DNA of 64,000 nt from assembly GCF_014784055.1 (NCBI RefSeq), contig NZ_CP061813.1, positions 459,501 through 523,500 of the forward strand. The letters are read 5' to 3'. Each line of letters opens with the position of its first letter. The stretch's first letter is position 1. Source of the DNA: Polaribacter haliotis. GTDB lineage: Bacteria > Bacteroidota > Bacteroidia > Flavobacteriales > Flavobacteriaceae. Made by a program: the position numbers and the translations under genes. Of this stretch, positions 17,037 through 26,924 are shown in pieces. The notes below the pieces were generated by a model. The model was not told where the DNA came from. It saw only the letters and a program-made list of their open reading frames with translations, and did not search any database.

Positions 17037-19031
17037 TTAACGTTTTTTATTATTGAAGTACAAATACTTTGTTGAATGGAAATAAGCAGAAAGAAGACTA
17101 TCCATTTGCTGTGCTCTTACCAAATTATCTTCTTTAATATCTTTTAATCCTTTTGTTTTTAAATTGAATAAACTAGTTGTATTCGTAATATTGGTTTTCG
17201 AATAATACAAACTATCTTGTAAAAGACCCACTGCAGGTTCTCCATTTATTCCTAAGTAAACAAAAGAAGTAGTATTGGTTTGTGTGCTGTCTAACAAGTC
17301 GTTTCCTAAAGTATAATTCGTGTAATTTATCTTCGCTAAACTTGCTACTGTTGGAAACAAATCGATTAATTTTCCATTTTTAGAAATTGTTTCTGGCGCT
17401 ACAAATTTGGGAGCATGAATTAAAAAAGGAACATGTTGTAATTGAATATTTAAATCGAATTCTTTTGGATATAAATCCGTTCTTTTCATGGCTGTATTGT
17501 GGTCTCCAAAAAACACGAAAATGGTATTATTATAATAACCAGATTGTTTAGCACGTTCTAAAAAACGACCAATATTAAAGTCTAAATATCGCAAAGCATT
17601 TAATTGGGCTACAGATTTAAAACCACTTTTTTCTAACAAATCTTCAGAAATTTCATTGTCTTTTAAAGGTTTATAAGATTCTTTTTCATTTGGAACAGTA
17701 AAAGGCATGTGGTTAGAAGCAGTTTGAATGTAAGCAACAAAAGGTTTTTCTTCTTTTTTTAATTTCTGAAGTTCTTGGTCAGATTCTTTAAACAATTCAT
17801 AATCATCAATTCCCCAAACATCTGCTCTTTCTTCAGTTTTGTAACTTCCTTCTTCAAAGATTTTTAAATTGTTGATATTTGCCTGAAAAACACCTCTAAT
17901 ATTTGCCCAATTTGCACTTCCTCCTAAAAAATATAGTTTTTCATAGCCAGTAAATTGATCGAAAATAATACGTTGGTCTTGCAATAACGGATTTCTAGAA
18001 GCAGTTCTAACATCCTCAATATCTGGTAAACCTGTAACACTTGCAAAAACGCTGGCTGCAGTTCCAGATTTATGCACATAAAAATTAGGAAAACTCACAC
18101 TTACTTGCGCTAACGAATCTAAAATTGGTGTCGATTTTATTGGATTTCCATAAAAACTCATGGGTTTTACACCAACAGATTCCATCATTACAATAACCAC
18201 ATTTGGTTTTTTTGTATATGTAGAATCAAAAACTACTTTTCTTTCAAAAGAAATTCTATCTTTTGGTAAGTCTAAATGTTTGGCAATAACAGGATAATAT
18301 TTTTTAAATTCCTCCATATTTACGCCTTCACTTCTGTAAGCAAAACTATCAAAGAAATACAAAACAGGATTTAAAGTAAACTGATTAACAGCATTGTTTT
18401 TAGAGAAAAAAGCTTGGCTCCATCTTAAAGGATAATGCGAAAAACTACTATAAATTCCAAATGAAAGCAATAAAATAGTAGTGATAAAATAAAGCGCTTT
18501 TACTTTTTTAGAACGTTTTTCTTCAGCTTTAGTAAAACGATTATACATATATTTCGAAAACTTATAAATGATAAAAACCAATACTAATAATGCAAAAATT
18601 CCTTTATAAATAGGATAGCTTTCTACCAAAACCTGACCAGATATTTTCAAATTGGTTAAAAATCGAAGAGAAGAAGCATCTAAGCGAATGTTTAAATAAT
18701 CGTAATAACCAAAATCAAACAGAAAAAATAAAGTGAGTATTAAGTAAGCAATTGATAAGTAAATGGTAGCAATTCTTTTGTAAATCTTATTTTTTAAAAA
18801 GCGATAATTTGTTATTAAAACAAGGATTGCCAATGGAAAAAAAGTAATAATGGCTAATTTTAAATCGAAACGAAGTCCTAAAAAGAAAGCTTTTCTAACT
18901 TCGGCTGTTGTAGCATTTTCTAAATCAGTAAAAAAACTGTAAAAAATAATTCTAAAAATACTTATAATAGCAAATAGAAAGAACACATTTGTAAAAATGT
19001 ATTTTATATAATAGGGTATTTTTTTAAACAT
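17037..19031 (-). CDS. LTA synthase family membrane sulfatase-like transferase
   Basis: 664 residues. About five membrane helices fill residues 8-200, then an extracytoplasmic alkaline-phosphatase-fold domain. Catalytic-domain landmarks are KPNVVIVMMESVGVKP with the metal-binding Glu, the nucleophile threonine in KSGTAASVFASVTGLP (about 323), YFLGGSANWANIRGVF and FFGDHNTAMK (about 508). Family members transfer phosphoglycerol (LtaS, OpgB) or phosphoethanolamine. Flavobacteria have no lipoteichoic acid, so the acceptor may be a periplasmic glucan or outer-membrane glycan; that is inference. A TATCTTTG box at 19052-19059 (minus) may be its -7 element. Confidence 0.9.
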   Translation of the reverse strand: MFKKIPYYIKYIFTNVFFLFAIISIFRIIFYSFFTDLENATTAEVRKAFFLGLRFDLKLAIITFFPLAILVLITNYRFLKNKIYKRIATIYLSIAYLILTLFFLFDFGYYDYLNIRLDASSLRFLTNLKISGQVLVESYPIYKGIFALLVLVFIIYKFSKYMYNRFTKAEEKRSKKVKALYFITTILLLSFGIYSSFSHYPLRWSQAFFSKNNAVNQFTLNPVLYFFDSFAYRSEGVNMEEFKKYYPVIAKHLDLPKDRISFERKVVFDSTYTKKPNVVIVMMESVGVKPMSFYGNPIKSTPILDSLAQVSVSFPNFYVHKSGTAASVFASVTGLPDIEDVRTASRNPLLQDQRIIFDQFTGYEKLYFLGGSANWANIRGVFQANINNLKIFEEGSYKTEERADVWGIDDYELFKESDQELQKLKKEEKPFVAYIQTASNHMPFTVPNEKESYKPLKDNEISEDLLEKSGFKSVAQLNALRYLDFNIGRFLERAKQSGYYNNTIFVFFGDHNTAMKRTDLYPKEFDLNIQLQHVPFLIHAPKFVAPETISKNGKLIDLFPTVASLAKINYTNYTLGNDLLDSTQTNTTSFVYLGINGEPAVGLLQDSLYYSKTNITNTTSLFNLKTKGLKDIKEDNLVRAQQMDSLLSAYFHSTKYLYFNNKKR

Positions 19032-19139
19032 GAAACTGCATTAATTTACTGCAAAGATATTTATTTTATACTACTTCTTTAGATTGAGAATAGAACTTTA
19101 ATTTTAGCTTAAAAATGCTTAAAAAAAGGAGAATTTCAG

Positions 19140-19147
19140 TAAATTTG
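19140..19147 (+). promoter_or_regulatory. Predicted -7 element of pheT
   Basis: TAAATTTG, 25 bases before the pheT ATG. No TTG at the usual -33 distance, so the promoter is a half-match. Confidence 0.45.
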
Positions 19148-19172
19148 CGCCTGAAAACTTCAAAAAGAAAAT

Positions 19173-21599
19173 ATGAAAATTTCGTACAATTGGTTAAAGC
19201 AGTTTCTACAAACAGATTGGGAGCCAGTAAAAACAGGAGAGTTATTAACTGATTTAGGATTGGAAGTAGAAGGTATAGAAACCAAAGAATCTATAAAGGG
19301 AAGCTTAAAAGGCATTGTTGTTGGCGAAGTTTTAACTTGTGTACAGCACCCAAATGCAGACAGGTTAAAAGTTACGACAGTAAATTTAGGATCTGGTGAA
19401 CCTGTACAAATTGTGTGTGGAGCACCAAACGTTGCTGCTGGCCAAAAAGTACCAGTTGCTACTATTGGAACTGTTTTATATGACGATAAAGGAGAAGGTT
19501 TCAAAATTAAGAAAGGGAAAATAAGGGGAGAAGAAAGTCATGGAATGATTTGTGCCGAAGACGAATTAGGTTTAGGTTCTGGCCATGATGGAATTATGGT
19601 GTTAGATGCAGAAATAGCAGTTGGAACTCTAGCCTCAGCAGTTTTTAATATAGAAACAGATTACGTTTTCGAAATTGGTTTAACACCAAATCGTTCAGAT
19701 GCTATGAGTCATTTTGGTGTGGCAAGAGATTTAAAAGCAGGTTTAATACAGCAAGATGTAAATTTAGAGTTAATATCTCCTTCTGTAAGCGATTTTCATG
19801 TAGATGAAAGAACGTTAAGAATCGATGTAGAAGTAGAAGATAAAGACCAAGCACCAAGATATTGTGGAATTACAATTACAGATGTAGAAGTTAAAGAATC
19901 TCCAGAATGGATTCAAAATAGATTAAAAGCGATTGGAATTACACCTAAAAATAACATTGTAGATATTACAAATTATGTGTTACATGAACTGGGACAGCCT
20001 TTACATGCTTTTGATGCTCAAAAAGTAAAAGGCAATAAAATTTTAGTAAAAACTTTAGAAGAAGGAACAAAATTTACCACTTTAGATGAAGTGGAAAGAG
20101 AATTGTCTTCAGATGATATTATGATTTGCGATGGAGATTCAAATCCTCTTTGTATTGCAGGTGTTTTTGGAGGTTTGCAATCTGGAGTTACAGAAAATAC
20201 GACTTCTATTTTTTTAGAAAGTGCTTACTTTAATCCTGTTTCAGTTAGAAAAACTGCGAAAAGACACGCTTTAAATACAGATGCTTCTTTTCGTTTCGAA
20301 AGAGGAATTGATATTAATATGACAGAGTATGCATTAAAACGTGCAGCTTTACTAATTGAAGAATATGCAGGTGGTAAAATGGCTTCAGATGTTTCTGATT
20401 TTTATCCTGTAAAAATTGAAGATTTTCAAGTATTCTTATCTTATGAAAACGCTTACAGATTAATTGGACAAGAAATTCCAAGAGAAACGATTAAAAACAT
20501 ATTAGCGTCTTTAGAAATTAAAATTAATAGCGAGACAGAAGGAGGTTTAGGATTAACAATTCCTTCCTACAGAACTGATGTTCAGAGAGAAGCAGATATT
20601 ATCGAAGAAATTTTAAGAGTATATGGTTATAATAATATTGAGTTTTCTCATAAATTAAACACGTCTATTTCTTTTGATTCTAATAAAGAAACAAAGATTG
20701 AAAATGTTGTTGCTAACCAATTAACTGCACAAGGTTTTAATGAAACCATGGCAAACTCATTAACAAAGCCAGAATACGCAACTTTATCGGAAAATATTAA
20801 TGAGCAAGCAAATGTAGAAATGCTAAATCCATTAAGTAACGATTTGAAAGTAATGCGTCAATCTTTATTGTTTAGTGGTTTAGAATCAGTTGCTTATAAT
20901 ATTAATAGAAAGAATAATTCTTTAAAGTTTTACGAGTTTGGTAAAACTTATCATAAATATTCAGAAAAATACCAAGAAGACAAGCATTTAACACTTTTTG
21001 TAACTGGTAATAGAACAAATGATAGTTGGAAAGTATCAGCTCAAAAATCGGATTTCTTTTATGTAAAAGGAGTAATTAAAGGTGTTTTAAGCAGATTAGG
21101 AATCGATAATTTAAAATCGACACCAAGTAAATTAGATGTTTTTTCTGAAGGAATTTCCTTTGGATTAGGAAAAATGAAATTGGTAGATTTCGGAGTTGTA
21201 AAAAACAGTTTGTTAAAAGAATTCGGAATTAAACAAGAAGTTTTATATGCTGATTTTAATTGGGATACCATTTTAAAATTAACAGGAAATAAAAATATTA
21301 AAGTAACTGAATTAACAAAATTCCCAGCTGTAAAAAGAGACTTGGCATTGTTGCTAGATTCTAAAACAGCTTTTAAAGAAGTGTATAATTTGGCTTTTCA
21401 GTCAGAAAAGAATTTACTAAAAGAGGTAGATTTGTTTGATGTTTATGAAGGAGACAAATTACCAGAAGGTAAAAAATCGTATGCAGTTAGTTTTTTATTA
21501 CAAGACGAAACAAAAACGTTGGCAGACAAACAAATAGATAAAATAATGCAAAAATTACAGCAAACATTCGAAAAGAATTTAGATGCTGTTTTGCGATAG
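19173..21599 (+). CDS. pheT: Phenylalanine--tRNA ligase beta subunit
   Basis: 808 residues, full length. Domain order is the normal one: N-terminal tRNA-binding (EMAP/B2) domain with GEVLTCVQHPNADRLKV and VCGAPNVAAGQKVPVA; B1/B3/B4 editing region with FEIGLTPNRSDAMSHFG, NNIVDITNYVLHELGQPLHAFD and NTDASFRFERGID; the B5 domain near residues 405-485; the catalytic-like domain; and the C-terminal anticodon-binding FDX-ACB domain (FPAVKRDLALLLD). It pairs with PheS, which is not in this window, and charges tRNA-Phe. It starts divergently from the LtaS-like gene. Confidence 0.97.
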   Translation: MKISYNWLKQFLQTDWEPVKTGELLTDLGLEVEGIETKESIKGSLKGIVVGEVLTCVQHPNADRLKVTTVNLGSGEPVQIVCGAPNVAAGQKVPVATIGTVLYDDKGEGFKIKKGKIRGEESHGMICAEDELGLGSGHDGIMVLDAEIAVGTLASAVFNIETDYVFEIGLTPNRSDAMSHFGVARDLKAGLIQQDVNLELISPSVSDFHVDERTLRIDVEVEDKDQAPRYCGITITDVEVKESPEWIQNRLKAIGITPKNNIVDITNYVLHELGQPLHAFDAQKVKGNKILVKTLEEGTKFTTLDEVERELSSDDIMICDGDSNPLCIAGVFGGLQSGVTENTTSIFLESAYFNPVSVRKTAKRHALNTDASFRFERGIDINMTEYALKRAALLIEEYAGGKMASDVSDFYPVKIEDFQVFLSYENAYRLIGQEIPRETIKNILASLEIKINSETEGGLGLTIPSYRTDVQREADIIEEILRVYGYNNIEFSHKLNTSISFDSNKETKIENVVANQLTAQGFNETMANSLTKPEYATLSENINEQANVEMLNPLSNDLKVMRQSLLFSGLESVAYNINRKNNSLKFYEFGKTYHKYSEKYQEDKHLTLFVTGNRTNDSWKVSAQKSDFFYVKGVIKGVLSRLGIDNLKSTPSKLDVFSEGISFGLGKMKLVDFGVVKNSLLKEFGIKQEVLYADFNWDTILKLTGNKNIKVTELTKFPAVKRDLALLLDSKTAFKEVYNLAFQSEKNLLKEVDLFDVYEGDKLPEGKKSYAVSFLLQDETKTLADKQIDKIMQKLQQTFEKNLDAVLR

Positions 21600-21664
21600 G
21601 ATGTATGAAGTCGAGTGTTGGAATTTAAGAAAGTCTAAAAATAAAACAGTAAATTATAATAGAA

Positions 21665-22699
21665 ATGTATAAATTAATAATAAGACCAATTTTATTTCTA
21701 TTCGACCCAGAAAAGGTACATTATTTTACATTTTCTTTAATTAGAATTTTATGTAAAATTCCTTTTGGAGCTTCTGTTTTTAGAAGTATGTATCAGGTGA
21801 ATGATAAACGCTTAGAGAAAAATTTATTTGGTTTAACATTTAAGAATCCTGTTGGATTGGCAGCTGGATTCGATAAAAATGCGGTTTTATATAACGAATT
21901 GGCAAATTTCGGTTTTGGTTTTATTGAAATTGGAACAGTAACTCCAAAAGGGCAAATTGGAAATCCTAAGAAAAGATTGTTTCGTTTAAAAGACGATCAA
22001 GGTATAATCAATAGAATGGGTTTTAATAATGATGGTGTAGAAGAAGCCATTAAAAATCTAAAGAAAAACAAACATAAAGTTCTTATTGGTGGAAATATTG
22101 GTAAAAATACAGATACCAAACCAGAAAATTATACGCAAGATTATATTGCTGTTTTTAAAGAATTACATCCTTTTGTAGATTATTTTGTATTAAATGTAAG
22201 TTGCCCAAATGTGGGAAGTCATGCAAAATTAAATGATAAAGATTATTTGGTTGAATTGATTACTGCTTGCCAAAAAGAAAATAATATTTTTAAAATTAAA
22301 AAACCAATTTTATTAAAAATCGCTCCAGATTTAAATGATATTCAATTAGATGAAATTATAGAGTTGGTTGCAGAAACAAAAATTGATGGAGTGATAGCAT
22401 CAAATACTTCTACTTCTAGAGATAATTTAAAAGCTTCTAAAGAACGTTTAGCAGAAATAGGAAATGGTGGAGTAAGTGGAAAACCTATTAAAAATCAAAG
22501 CACGAAAGTAATAAAATATTTAGCGGATAAGTCTAACAAATCGTTTCCAATTATTGGAGTAGGAGGAATCCACTCAGCAGAAGACGCCTTAGAAAAATTA
22601 GATGCTGGTGCAGATTTGGTTCAGGTATATACAGGTTTTATTTACGAAGGTCCAAGTTTAATTAAAGAGATTAATAAGGTTGTTTTGGATAGATTATAA
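21665..22699 (+). CDS. pyrD: Dihydroorotate dehydrogenase, quinone-type (class 2)
   Basis: 344 residues. It oxidises dihydroorotate to orotate in pyrimidine synthesis, passing electrons to quinone at the inner membrane. The N-terminal amphipathic membrane-docking segment ([20 protein letters not shown]) marks class 2. Catalytic-domain landmarks are [50 protein letters not shown] with the active-site serine-type loop, and [20 protein letters not shown] for FMN phosphate. It follows pheT by 65 bases. Confidence 0.97.
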   Translation: MYKLIIRPILFLFDPEKVHYFTFSLIRILCKIPFGASVFRSMYQVNDKRLEKNLFGLTFKNPVGLAAGFDKNAVLYNELANFGFGFIEIGTVTPKGQIGNPKKRLFRLKDDQGIINRMGFNNDGVEEAIKNLKKNKHKVLIGGNIGKNTDTKPENYTQDYIAVFKELHPFVDYFVLNVSCPNVGSHAKLNDKDYLVELITACQKENNIFKIKKPILLKIAPDLNDIQLDEIIELVAETKIDGVIASNTSTSRDNLKASKERLAEIGNGGVSGKPIKNQSTKVIKYLADKSNKSFPIIGVGGIHSAEDALEKLDAGADLVQVYTGFIYEGPSLIKEINKVVLDRL

Positions 22700-22709
22700 T
22701 TTAGGTTCT

Positions 22710-22734
22710 GTCATTCCTGCGAAGGCAGGAATCC
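22710..22734. repeat. Interspersed hairpin repeat GTCATTCCTG-type, copy 1
   Basis: GTCATTCCTGCGAAGGCAGG followed by AATCC. It contains a TTCCTGC/GCAGGAA stem. A second copy with three differences lies at 40619-40643. Each is followed within about 230 bases by the phrase GTGAATTCGTG (22783-22793 and 40843-40853). Confidence 0.8.
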
Positions 22735-22839
22735 AAACATAGTTTATAAGTAATCAATTACAATTCATAACAAATAAATTCCGTGAATTCGTGGCAATTT
22801 TATAACATATAATTCTGTGTCACTATTTTAAAATAATTC

Positions 22840-23454
22840 ATGACAGAAACATTAATCTCTTTTATAATTGCAACTTCTGTCCTTGCAGTTTCTCCAGGAC
22901 CAGACAATATTTTTGTATTGACACAAAGTATTGTAAATGGTAAAAAGTATGGTTTAGCAACCGTTTTTGGATTGATGACAGGTTGTATCATTCATACAAC
23001 TTTAGTAGCATTTGGAGTTTCAACAATTATAAAAGAAAATGAAAATTTATTCCTAATTATTAAAATTTTAGGCGCGAGTTATTTATTATTTCTGGCATAT
23101 CAGGTTTATAAAAGCGGTGCAGAAATTTTAATTTCTACAGAAAATGTACCACAAAAAAGTACCTTTCAATTGTTTAAAACGGGTTTTTTAATGAATGTTT
23201 TAAATCCGAAAGTAACTATTTTCTTTTTAGCTTTTTTTCCTCAGTTTTTGTTTTCATCAAAAATGTCTACAATCTTCCAATTCTATATTTTAGGCTTTCT
23301 TTTTATCTTGGTTTCTTTTGTTGTTTTTGGAAGTATAGCTGTTTTGGCAGGGAAAGTATCAACATATTTAAAGCAACATAAAAAAACAGGTTTGTACTTA
23401 AAATGGGCACAAATTATTGTTTTTGTTGCGATTGCAGTTTTAATTTTGATTTAG
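22840..23454 (+). CDS. LysE/RhtB family amino acid exporter
   Basis: 204 residues with about six membrane helices. The family signature is near the N-terminus (VLAVSPGPDNIFVLTQSI), followed by GLMTGCIIHTTLVAFGVS and LNPKVTIFFLAFFPQF. The family exports amino acids or similar small metabolites from the cytoplasm; the substrate cannot be told. It converges on the APC permease, and the two coding ends overlap by 15 bases. Confidence 0.9.
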   Translation: MTETLISFIIATSVLAVSPGPDNIFVLTQSIVNGKKYGLATVFGLMTGCIIHTTLVAFGVSTIIKENENLFLIIKILGASYLLFLAYQVYKSGAEILISTENVPQKSTFQLFKTGFLMNVLNPKVTIFFLAFFPQFLFSSKMSTIFQFYILGFLFILVSFVVFGSIAVLAGKVSTYLKQHKKTGLYLKWAQIIVFVAIAVLILI

Positions 23455-24720
23455 TTTTCTCTTGTAAACAAATTCTAACAAGAAACAACCAAAAATTATA
23501 GAAAAAGAAACAATTATACCTAATTTATTGTTTTTAAATTGCTGAATTATAAGCACCACCAAAGCAATTAAACAAACAATAAAACCAGTTAGATGAATAA
23601 GTTTTTTACTATTCATTTTACTTGAAAGTCGATATCCAGCAAAATTAACGATTGCAAAAATCGATAAAAACCCAATACTTCCAGCTGTTGAAATACTTTC
23701 TAAATTTAGTGTATTTGTTACAATTAAAGTAAGAATCGCAGTAATTAATAAACCAATAGGTTGGTTCCAAAAAACACTTGTAAATGCGTGTGGTAATTCA
23801 TCATCTTCAGCAATTTCGAAGCTAACTCTGCTTCCTCCATAAAGTGATGCGTTTATGGCTGAAAAAGTAGAAATTAAAGCTGCAATTGTTATAATTGTAA
23901 AGCCAATTTTGCCTAACATTGGTTTTGCAGCTTCCGCTAAAACGTAATCTTCTGCAGTCGCAATTTTATTAAAAGGTAAAGAACCAATTGTAACAATTGC
24001 AATAATAACGTAAAGAATAATTACAAAAATTACAGAGTAATAATAGGCTTTAGATATATTTTTATCTGGATTTTTAATATCTGGAGCTGCGTTTGCAATG
24101 AGTTCAAAACCTTCGTAAGCTACAAAAATAACCATTCCTGCCGCAATTATATTTATGGAATTTTCCCAATTATCTATCGAAAACTGACTCAAATTTTCGT
24201 TACCAACTAATCCATAAGAACCAATAATTATAAAGCTTAATAAAATTAGTAGCTTAATAATTACTGAAATAGATTCAATTTTACTTACTACAGCAATACT
24301 ATAATAATTAATGGCAGTTGCTAAAATGATAATAAAACTTGCATAAAAATGAAAATTTAAAGTAGAAGATTCAAAAATTTTGAAAAGATTTGGAGCATAA
24401 GAACCAAATGCAGAAGCATAAAGTGATAACATAATAATATAACTGATCCACAATAAATTATTAACGGTTCCACTAAAAATGGTTTTCCCAAAAGCAACAT
24501 TTATAAACTTTACAGTTCCACCTCTATCAGGAAAGGTATTAGATAATTTTGCATAACTGTAAGAAGTAAGCAACGCAATAATTCCTGCAATTAAAAAAGA
24601 AATTGGAGTTGCGCCTTTTGCTAAAGAAACTGCCAATCCTAAAACTGCAAAAATTCCTCCACCAACCATGCCTCCAATTCCAATAGACATTGCTTCTTTT
24701 AAACTGATTTTTTTACTCAT
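23440..24720 (-). CDS. APC family amino acid permease
   Basis: About 426 residues from the start chosen here, with about 12 membrane helices. Landmarks of the APC superfamily are SIGIGGMVGGGIFAVLGLAV in helix 1 and VIFVAYEGFELIANAAPDIK in helix 6. It imports amino acids or polyamines by proton or substrate exchange; the substrate is not visible. An upstream in-frame ATG at 24738 adds six residues, but MSKKISLKEA at 24720 fits the usual short N-terminus and gives an 8-base overlap with the MFS gene, suggesting translational coupling. Confidence 0.92.
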   Translation of the reverse strand: MSKKISLKEAMSIGIGGMVGGGIFAVLGLAVSLAKGATPISFLIAGIIALLTSYSYAKLSNTFPDRGGTVKFINVAFGKTIFSGTVNNLLWISYIIMLSLYASAFGSYAPNLFKIFESSTLNFHFYASFIIILATAINYYSIAVVSKIESISVIIKLLILLSFIIIGSYGLVGNENLSQFSIDNWENSINIIAAGMVIFVAYEGFELIANAAPDIKNPDKNISKAYYYSVIFVIILYVIIAIVTIGSLPFNKIATAEDYVLAEAAKPMLGKIGFTIITIAALISTFSAINASLYGGSRVSFEIAEDDELPHAFTSVFWNQPIGLLITAILTLIVTNTLNLESISTAGSIGFLSIFAIVNFAGYRLSSKMNSKKLIHLTGFIVCLIALVVLIIQQFKNNKLGIIVSFSIIFGCFLLEFVYKRKLNQN

Positions 24721-25882
24721 ATTTCTTTTGAAGAACAAAAATTCCTACTATTGGTCCAATTGCTAAGATTAAAAATATATTATTGTTGCTATAAGTTTGA
24801 AATAAAACGCTAATAAGCTGAATGCTAATAATCGTAATAAAAAAACCAATAGAATTTACAATGGTTAATGCTGTTCCTTTGTTTTCTGAAATTACGTTTT
24901 GTGCGACTAAGGTAGAAAATAATGGAGAATCTGCGATTACAACCATTCCCCAAAATAGCAAATAAGCGATAAAAACTATTTCATTATCTATCATAAATGC
25001 AAAAGGAAGTAATAAACAACAAAACCCAGATAATAATAAAGATGCAAAAGCAGTACGTTTAATACCCAGTTTTTCTGAAATAAAACCTCCTAAGACGCAC
25101 GCTAAACTCCCAATTCCAATTACAAAAAAGGAAATTAGAGATATATTAAAATCAGCATTTTTATGAAGATTTAAGTAGATTTTTAAGAAAACAGGAACGA
25201 ACGTCCAAAAGGCATATAATTCCCACATATGTCCGAAATAACCGAAAGCCGCTTGTCGAAATTTATTGTTTTTAAATATTTTGAAGCAAATAGAAATATC
25301 TAATTTCGATGCTTTTTTACGAAAAGGGCCATCAGGAATCAATATGAATATTAAGAAACCACCTATAAAAGCCAAAATAGAAGTTGTGTATAACACACTT
25401 TTCCAATGAAAAACACTAGAAGTCGCTTTTAAAATATGTGGAAGTGCAGTACCTAAAACCAAAGCGCCTACCAAAAAAGAGAGCGATTTCCCCAATCCTT
25501 TTTTGTAATAATCGGTTGCTATTTTCATTCCTACAGGATAAATTCCTGCTAAAAAGAAACCTGTTAAGAATCTAAAAGCTAATAATGTATTTAAATTATT
25601 GTCTTCCCAAGTTAAACCTAAATTGAAAATCCCACCTAAAAGAGCACAAATAAAAAACACTTTAGAAGGAGAAAAACGATCTGTAATTGTAAATAAGGCA
25701 AAGAGTAAGGTTCCAATAATAAAACCAAACTGTACTGCTGCAGTTAAATTACCAAGTGCAGATGCCTCTAATTGATACACATTCACTAGATCTGTAATTA
25801 CTCCATTTCCTGCAAACCAAAGAGACGTACAGAAAAACTGCGCAATAACAATAATTGGTAAAATGTGTTTTTTAATATTCAT
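24713..25882 (-). CDS. Major facilitator superfamily transporter
   Basis: 389 residues with about 12 membrane helices. The start is a short amphipathic MNIKKHILPIIVIAQFF; the loop 2-3 region reads FTITDRFSPSKVFFICALLG and a central cytoplasmic loop is GPFRKKASKLD. The substrate is unknown. It overlaps the APC permease start by 8 bases, so the two transporters are co-expressed. The gene is divergent from the HMG-CoA lyase gene. Confidence 0.88.
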   Translation of the reverse strand: MNIKKHILPIIVIAQFFCTSLWFAGNGVITDLVNVYQLEASALGNLTAAVQFGFIIGTLLFALFTITDRFSPSKVFFICALLGGIFNLGLTWEDNNLNTLLAFRFLTGFFLAGIYPVGMKIATDYYKKGLGKSLSFLVGALVLGTALPHILKATSSVFHWKSVLYTTSILAFIGGFLIFILIPDGPFRKKASKLDISICFKIFKNNKFRQAAFGYFGHMWELYAFWTFVPVFLKIYLNLHKNADFNISLISFFVIGIGSLACVLGGFISEKLGIKRTAFASLLLSGFCCLLLPFAFMIDNEIVFIAYLLFWGMVVIADSPLFSTLVAQNVISENKGTALTIVNSIGFFITIISIQLISVLFQTYSNNNIFLILAIGPIVGIFVLQKKYE

Positions 25883-25953
25883 TTTAGAATAACGAAAGTA
25901 CCAAAAAGCAATTAATAATTTCAGTAAAAATTTTAGAACTACAGTAGTTTCTG

Positions 25954-25961
25954 TATATTTG
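25954..25961 (+). promoter_or_regulatory. Predicted -7 element of the HMG-CoA lyase gene, near-leaderless
   Basis: TATATTTG ends six bases before the ATG at 25967, so transcription would start at or next to the start codon. No TTG at the usual distance. Confidence 0.4.
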
Positions 25962-25966
25962 AATCA

Positions 25967-26824
25967 ATGAAAAAAGTCAAAATCATAGAATGTCCTAGAG
26001 ACGCAATGCAAGGAATAAAATCTCATTTTATTTCTACTGAGAAAAAAGCATTGTATATCAATTCACTTTTAAAAGTTGGTTTTGACACGATTGATTTTGG
26101 CAGTTTCGTTTCTCCGAAAGCAATCCCGCAAATGCGAGATACAGCAGCTGTTTTAGCGAAATTAGATTTGTCTAAAACCAATAGTAAATTATTGGCAATT
26201 ATCGCAAATGTAAGAGGAGCAGAGGACGCATCTAAATTCGAAGAAATCGATTATTTAGGCTATCCTTTTTCTATTTCCGAGAATTTTCAAATGCGAAATA
26301 CGCATAAAACCATTGAAGAATCGATAGAAACTTTAGATAAAATTCTAACCATTGCAGATAAAACGAGTAAAGAGGTAGTTGCTTATTTATCTATGGGATT
26401 TGGAAATCCTTATGGAGATCCTTGGAATGTAGAAATTGTTGGAGATTGGACAGAAAAATTAGCCAAAATGGGTGTGAAAATTTTATCACTTTCAGACACT
26501 GTTGGTAGTTCTACTCCAGAAGTTATTGACTATTTATTTTCCAACTTAATTCCACAATATTCACAAATAGAATTTGGTGCACATTTACATACAACTCCAG
26601 ATAAATGGCACGAAAAGGTAGATGCCGCTTTTAAAGCTGGTTGTAATAGATTCGATGGAGCAATTAAAGGTTATGGAGGTTGTCCAATGGCAAAGGACGA
26701 ATTAACTGGAAATATGCCAACTGAAAAATTAGTTAGTTATTTTACTGCTCAAAAAGCAGATACAAATATAAAACCAATGAGTTTCGAGAGCTCTTACAAT
26801 AAGGCTTTGGAGGTTTTTATTTAG
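25967..26824 (+). CDS. Hydroxymethylglutaryl-CoA lyase family protein
   Basis: 285 residues with a DRE-TIM (HMGL-like) barrel. Landmarks are IIECPRDAMQGI (in place of VEVGPRDGLQ), the substrate loop VAYLSMGFGNPYGDPW, LSLSDTVGSSTPE, the metal-binding HLHTT and the C-terminal FDGAIKGYGGCPMAKDELTGN with the catalytic cysteine and conserved GN. HMG-CoA lyase splits HMG-CoA into acetyl-CoA and acetoacetate at the end of leucine degradation. No other leucine-degradation gene is adjacent. Confidence 0.92.
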   Translation: MKKVKIIECPRDAMQGIKSHFISTEKKALYINSLLKVGFDTIDFGSFVSPKAIPQMRDTAAVLAKLDLSKTNSKLLAIIANVRGAEDASKFEEIDYLGYPFSISENFQMRNTHKTIEESIETLDKILTIADKTSKEVVAYLSMGFGNPYGDPWNVEIVGDWTEKLAKMGVKILSLSDTVGSSTPEVIDYLFSNLIPQYSQIEFGAHLHTTPDKWHEKVDAAFKAGCNRFDGAIKGYGGCPMAKDELTGNMPTEKLVSYFTAQKADTNIKPMSFESSYNKALEVFI

Positions 26825-26863
26825 TGTTTTTGCAATTTAACAAACATATTTACAAGGGGTTAA

Positions 26864-26890
26864 AACTCATTGCTGTTGAGTTGTTTTTTA
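26864..26890 (+). terminator. Terminator of the HMG-CoA lyase gene
   Basis: AACTCA (26864-26869) and TGAGTT (26877-26882) form a short stem, followed by a T-rich tract 26884-26890. Confidence 0.5.
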
Positions 26891-26924
26891 TTTTCTTTCT
26901 AAGAAATAAGAGTTGCAAATAATT

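Noticed and set aside
19160..19504. 114-codon open frame antisense to pheT
   Set aside because: Overlaps the conserved tRNA-binding domain of pheT; no resemblance to a protein family.
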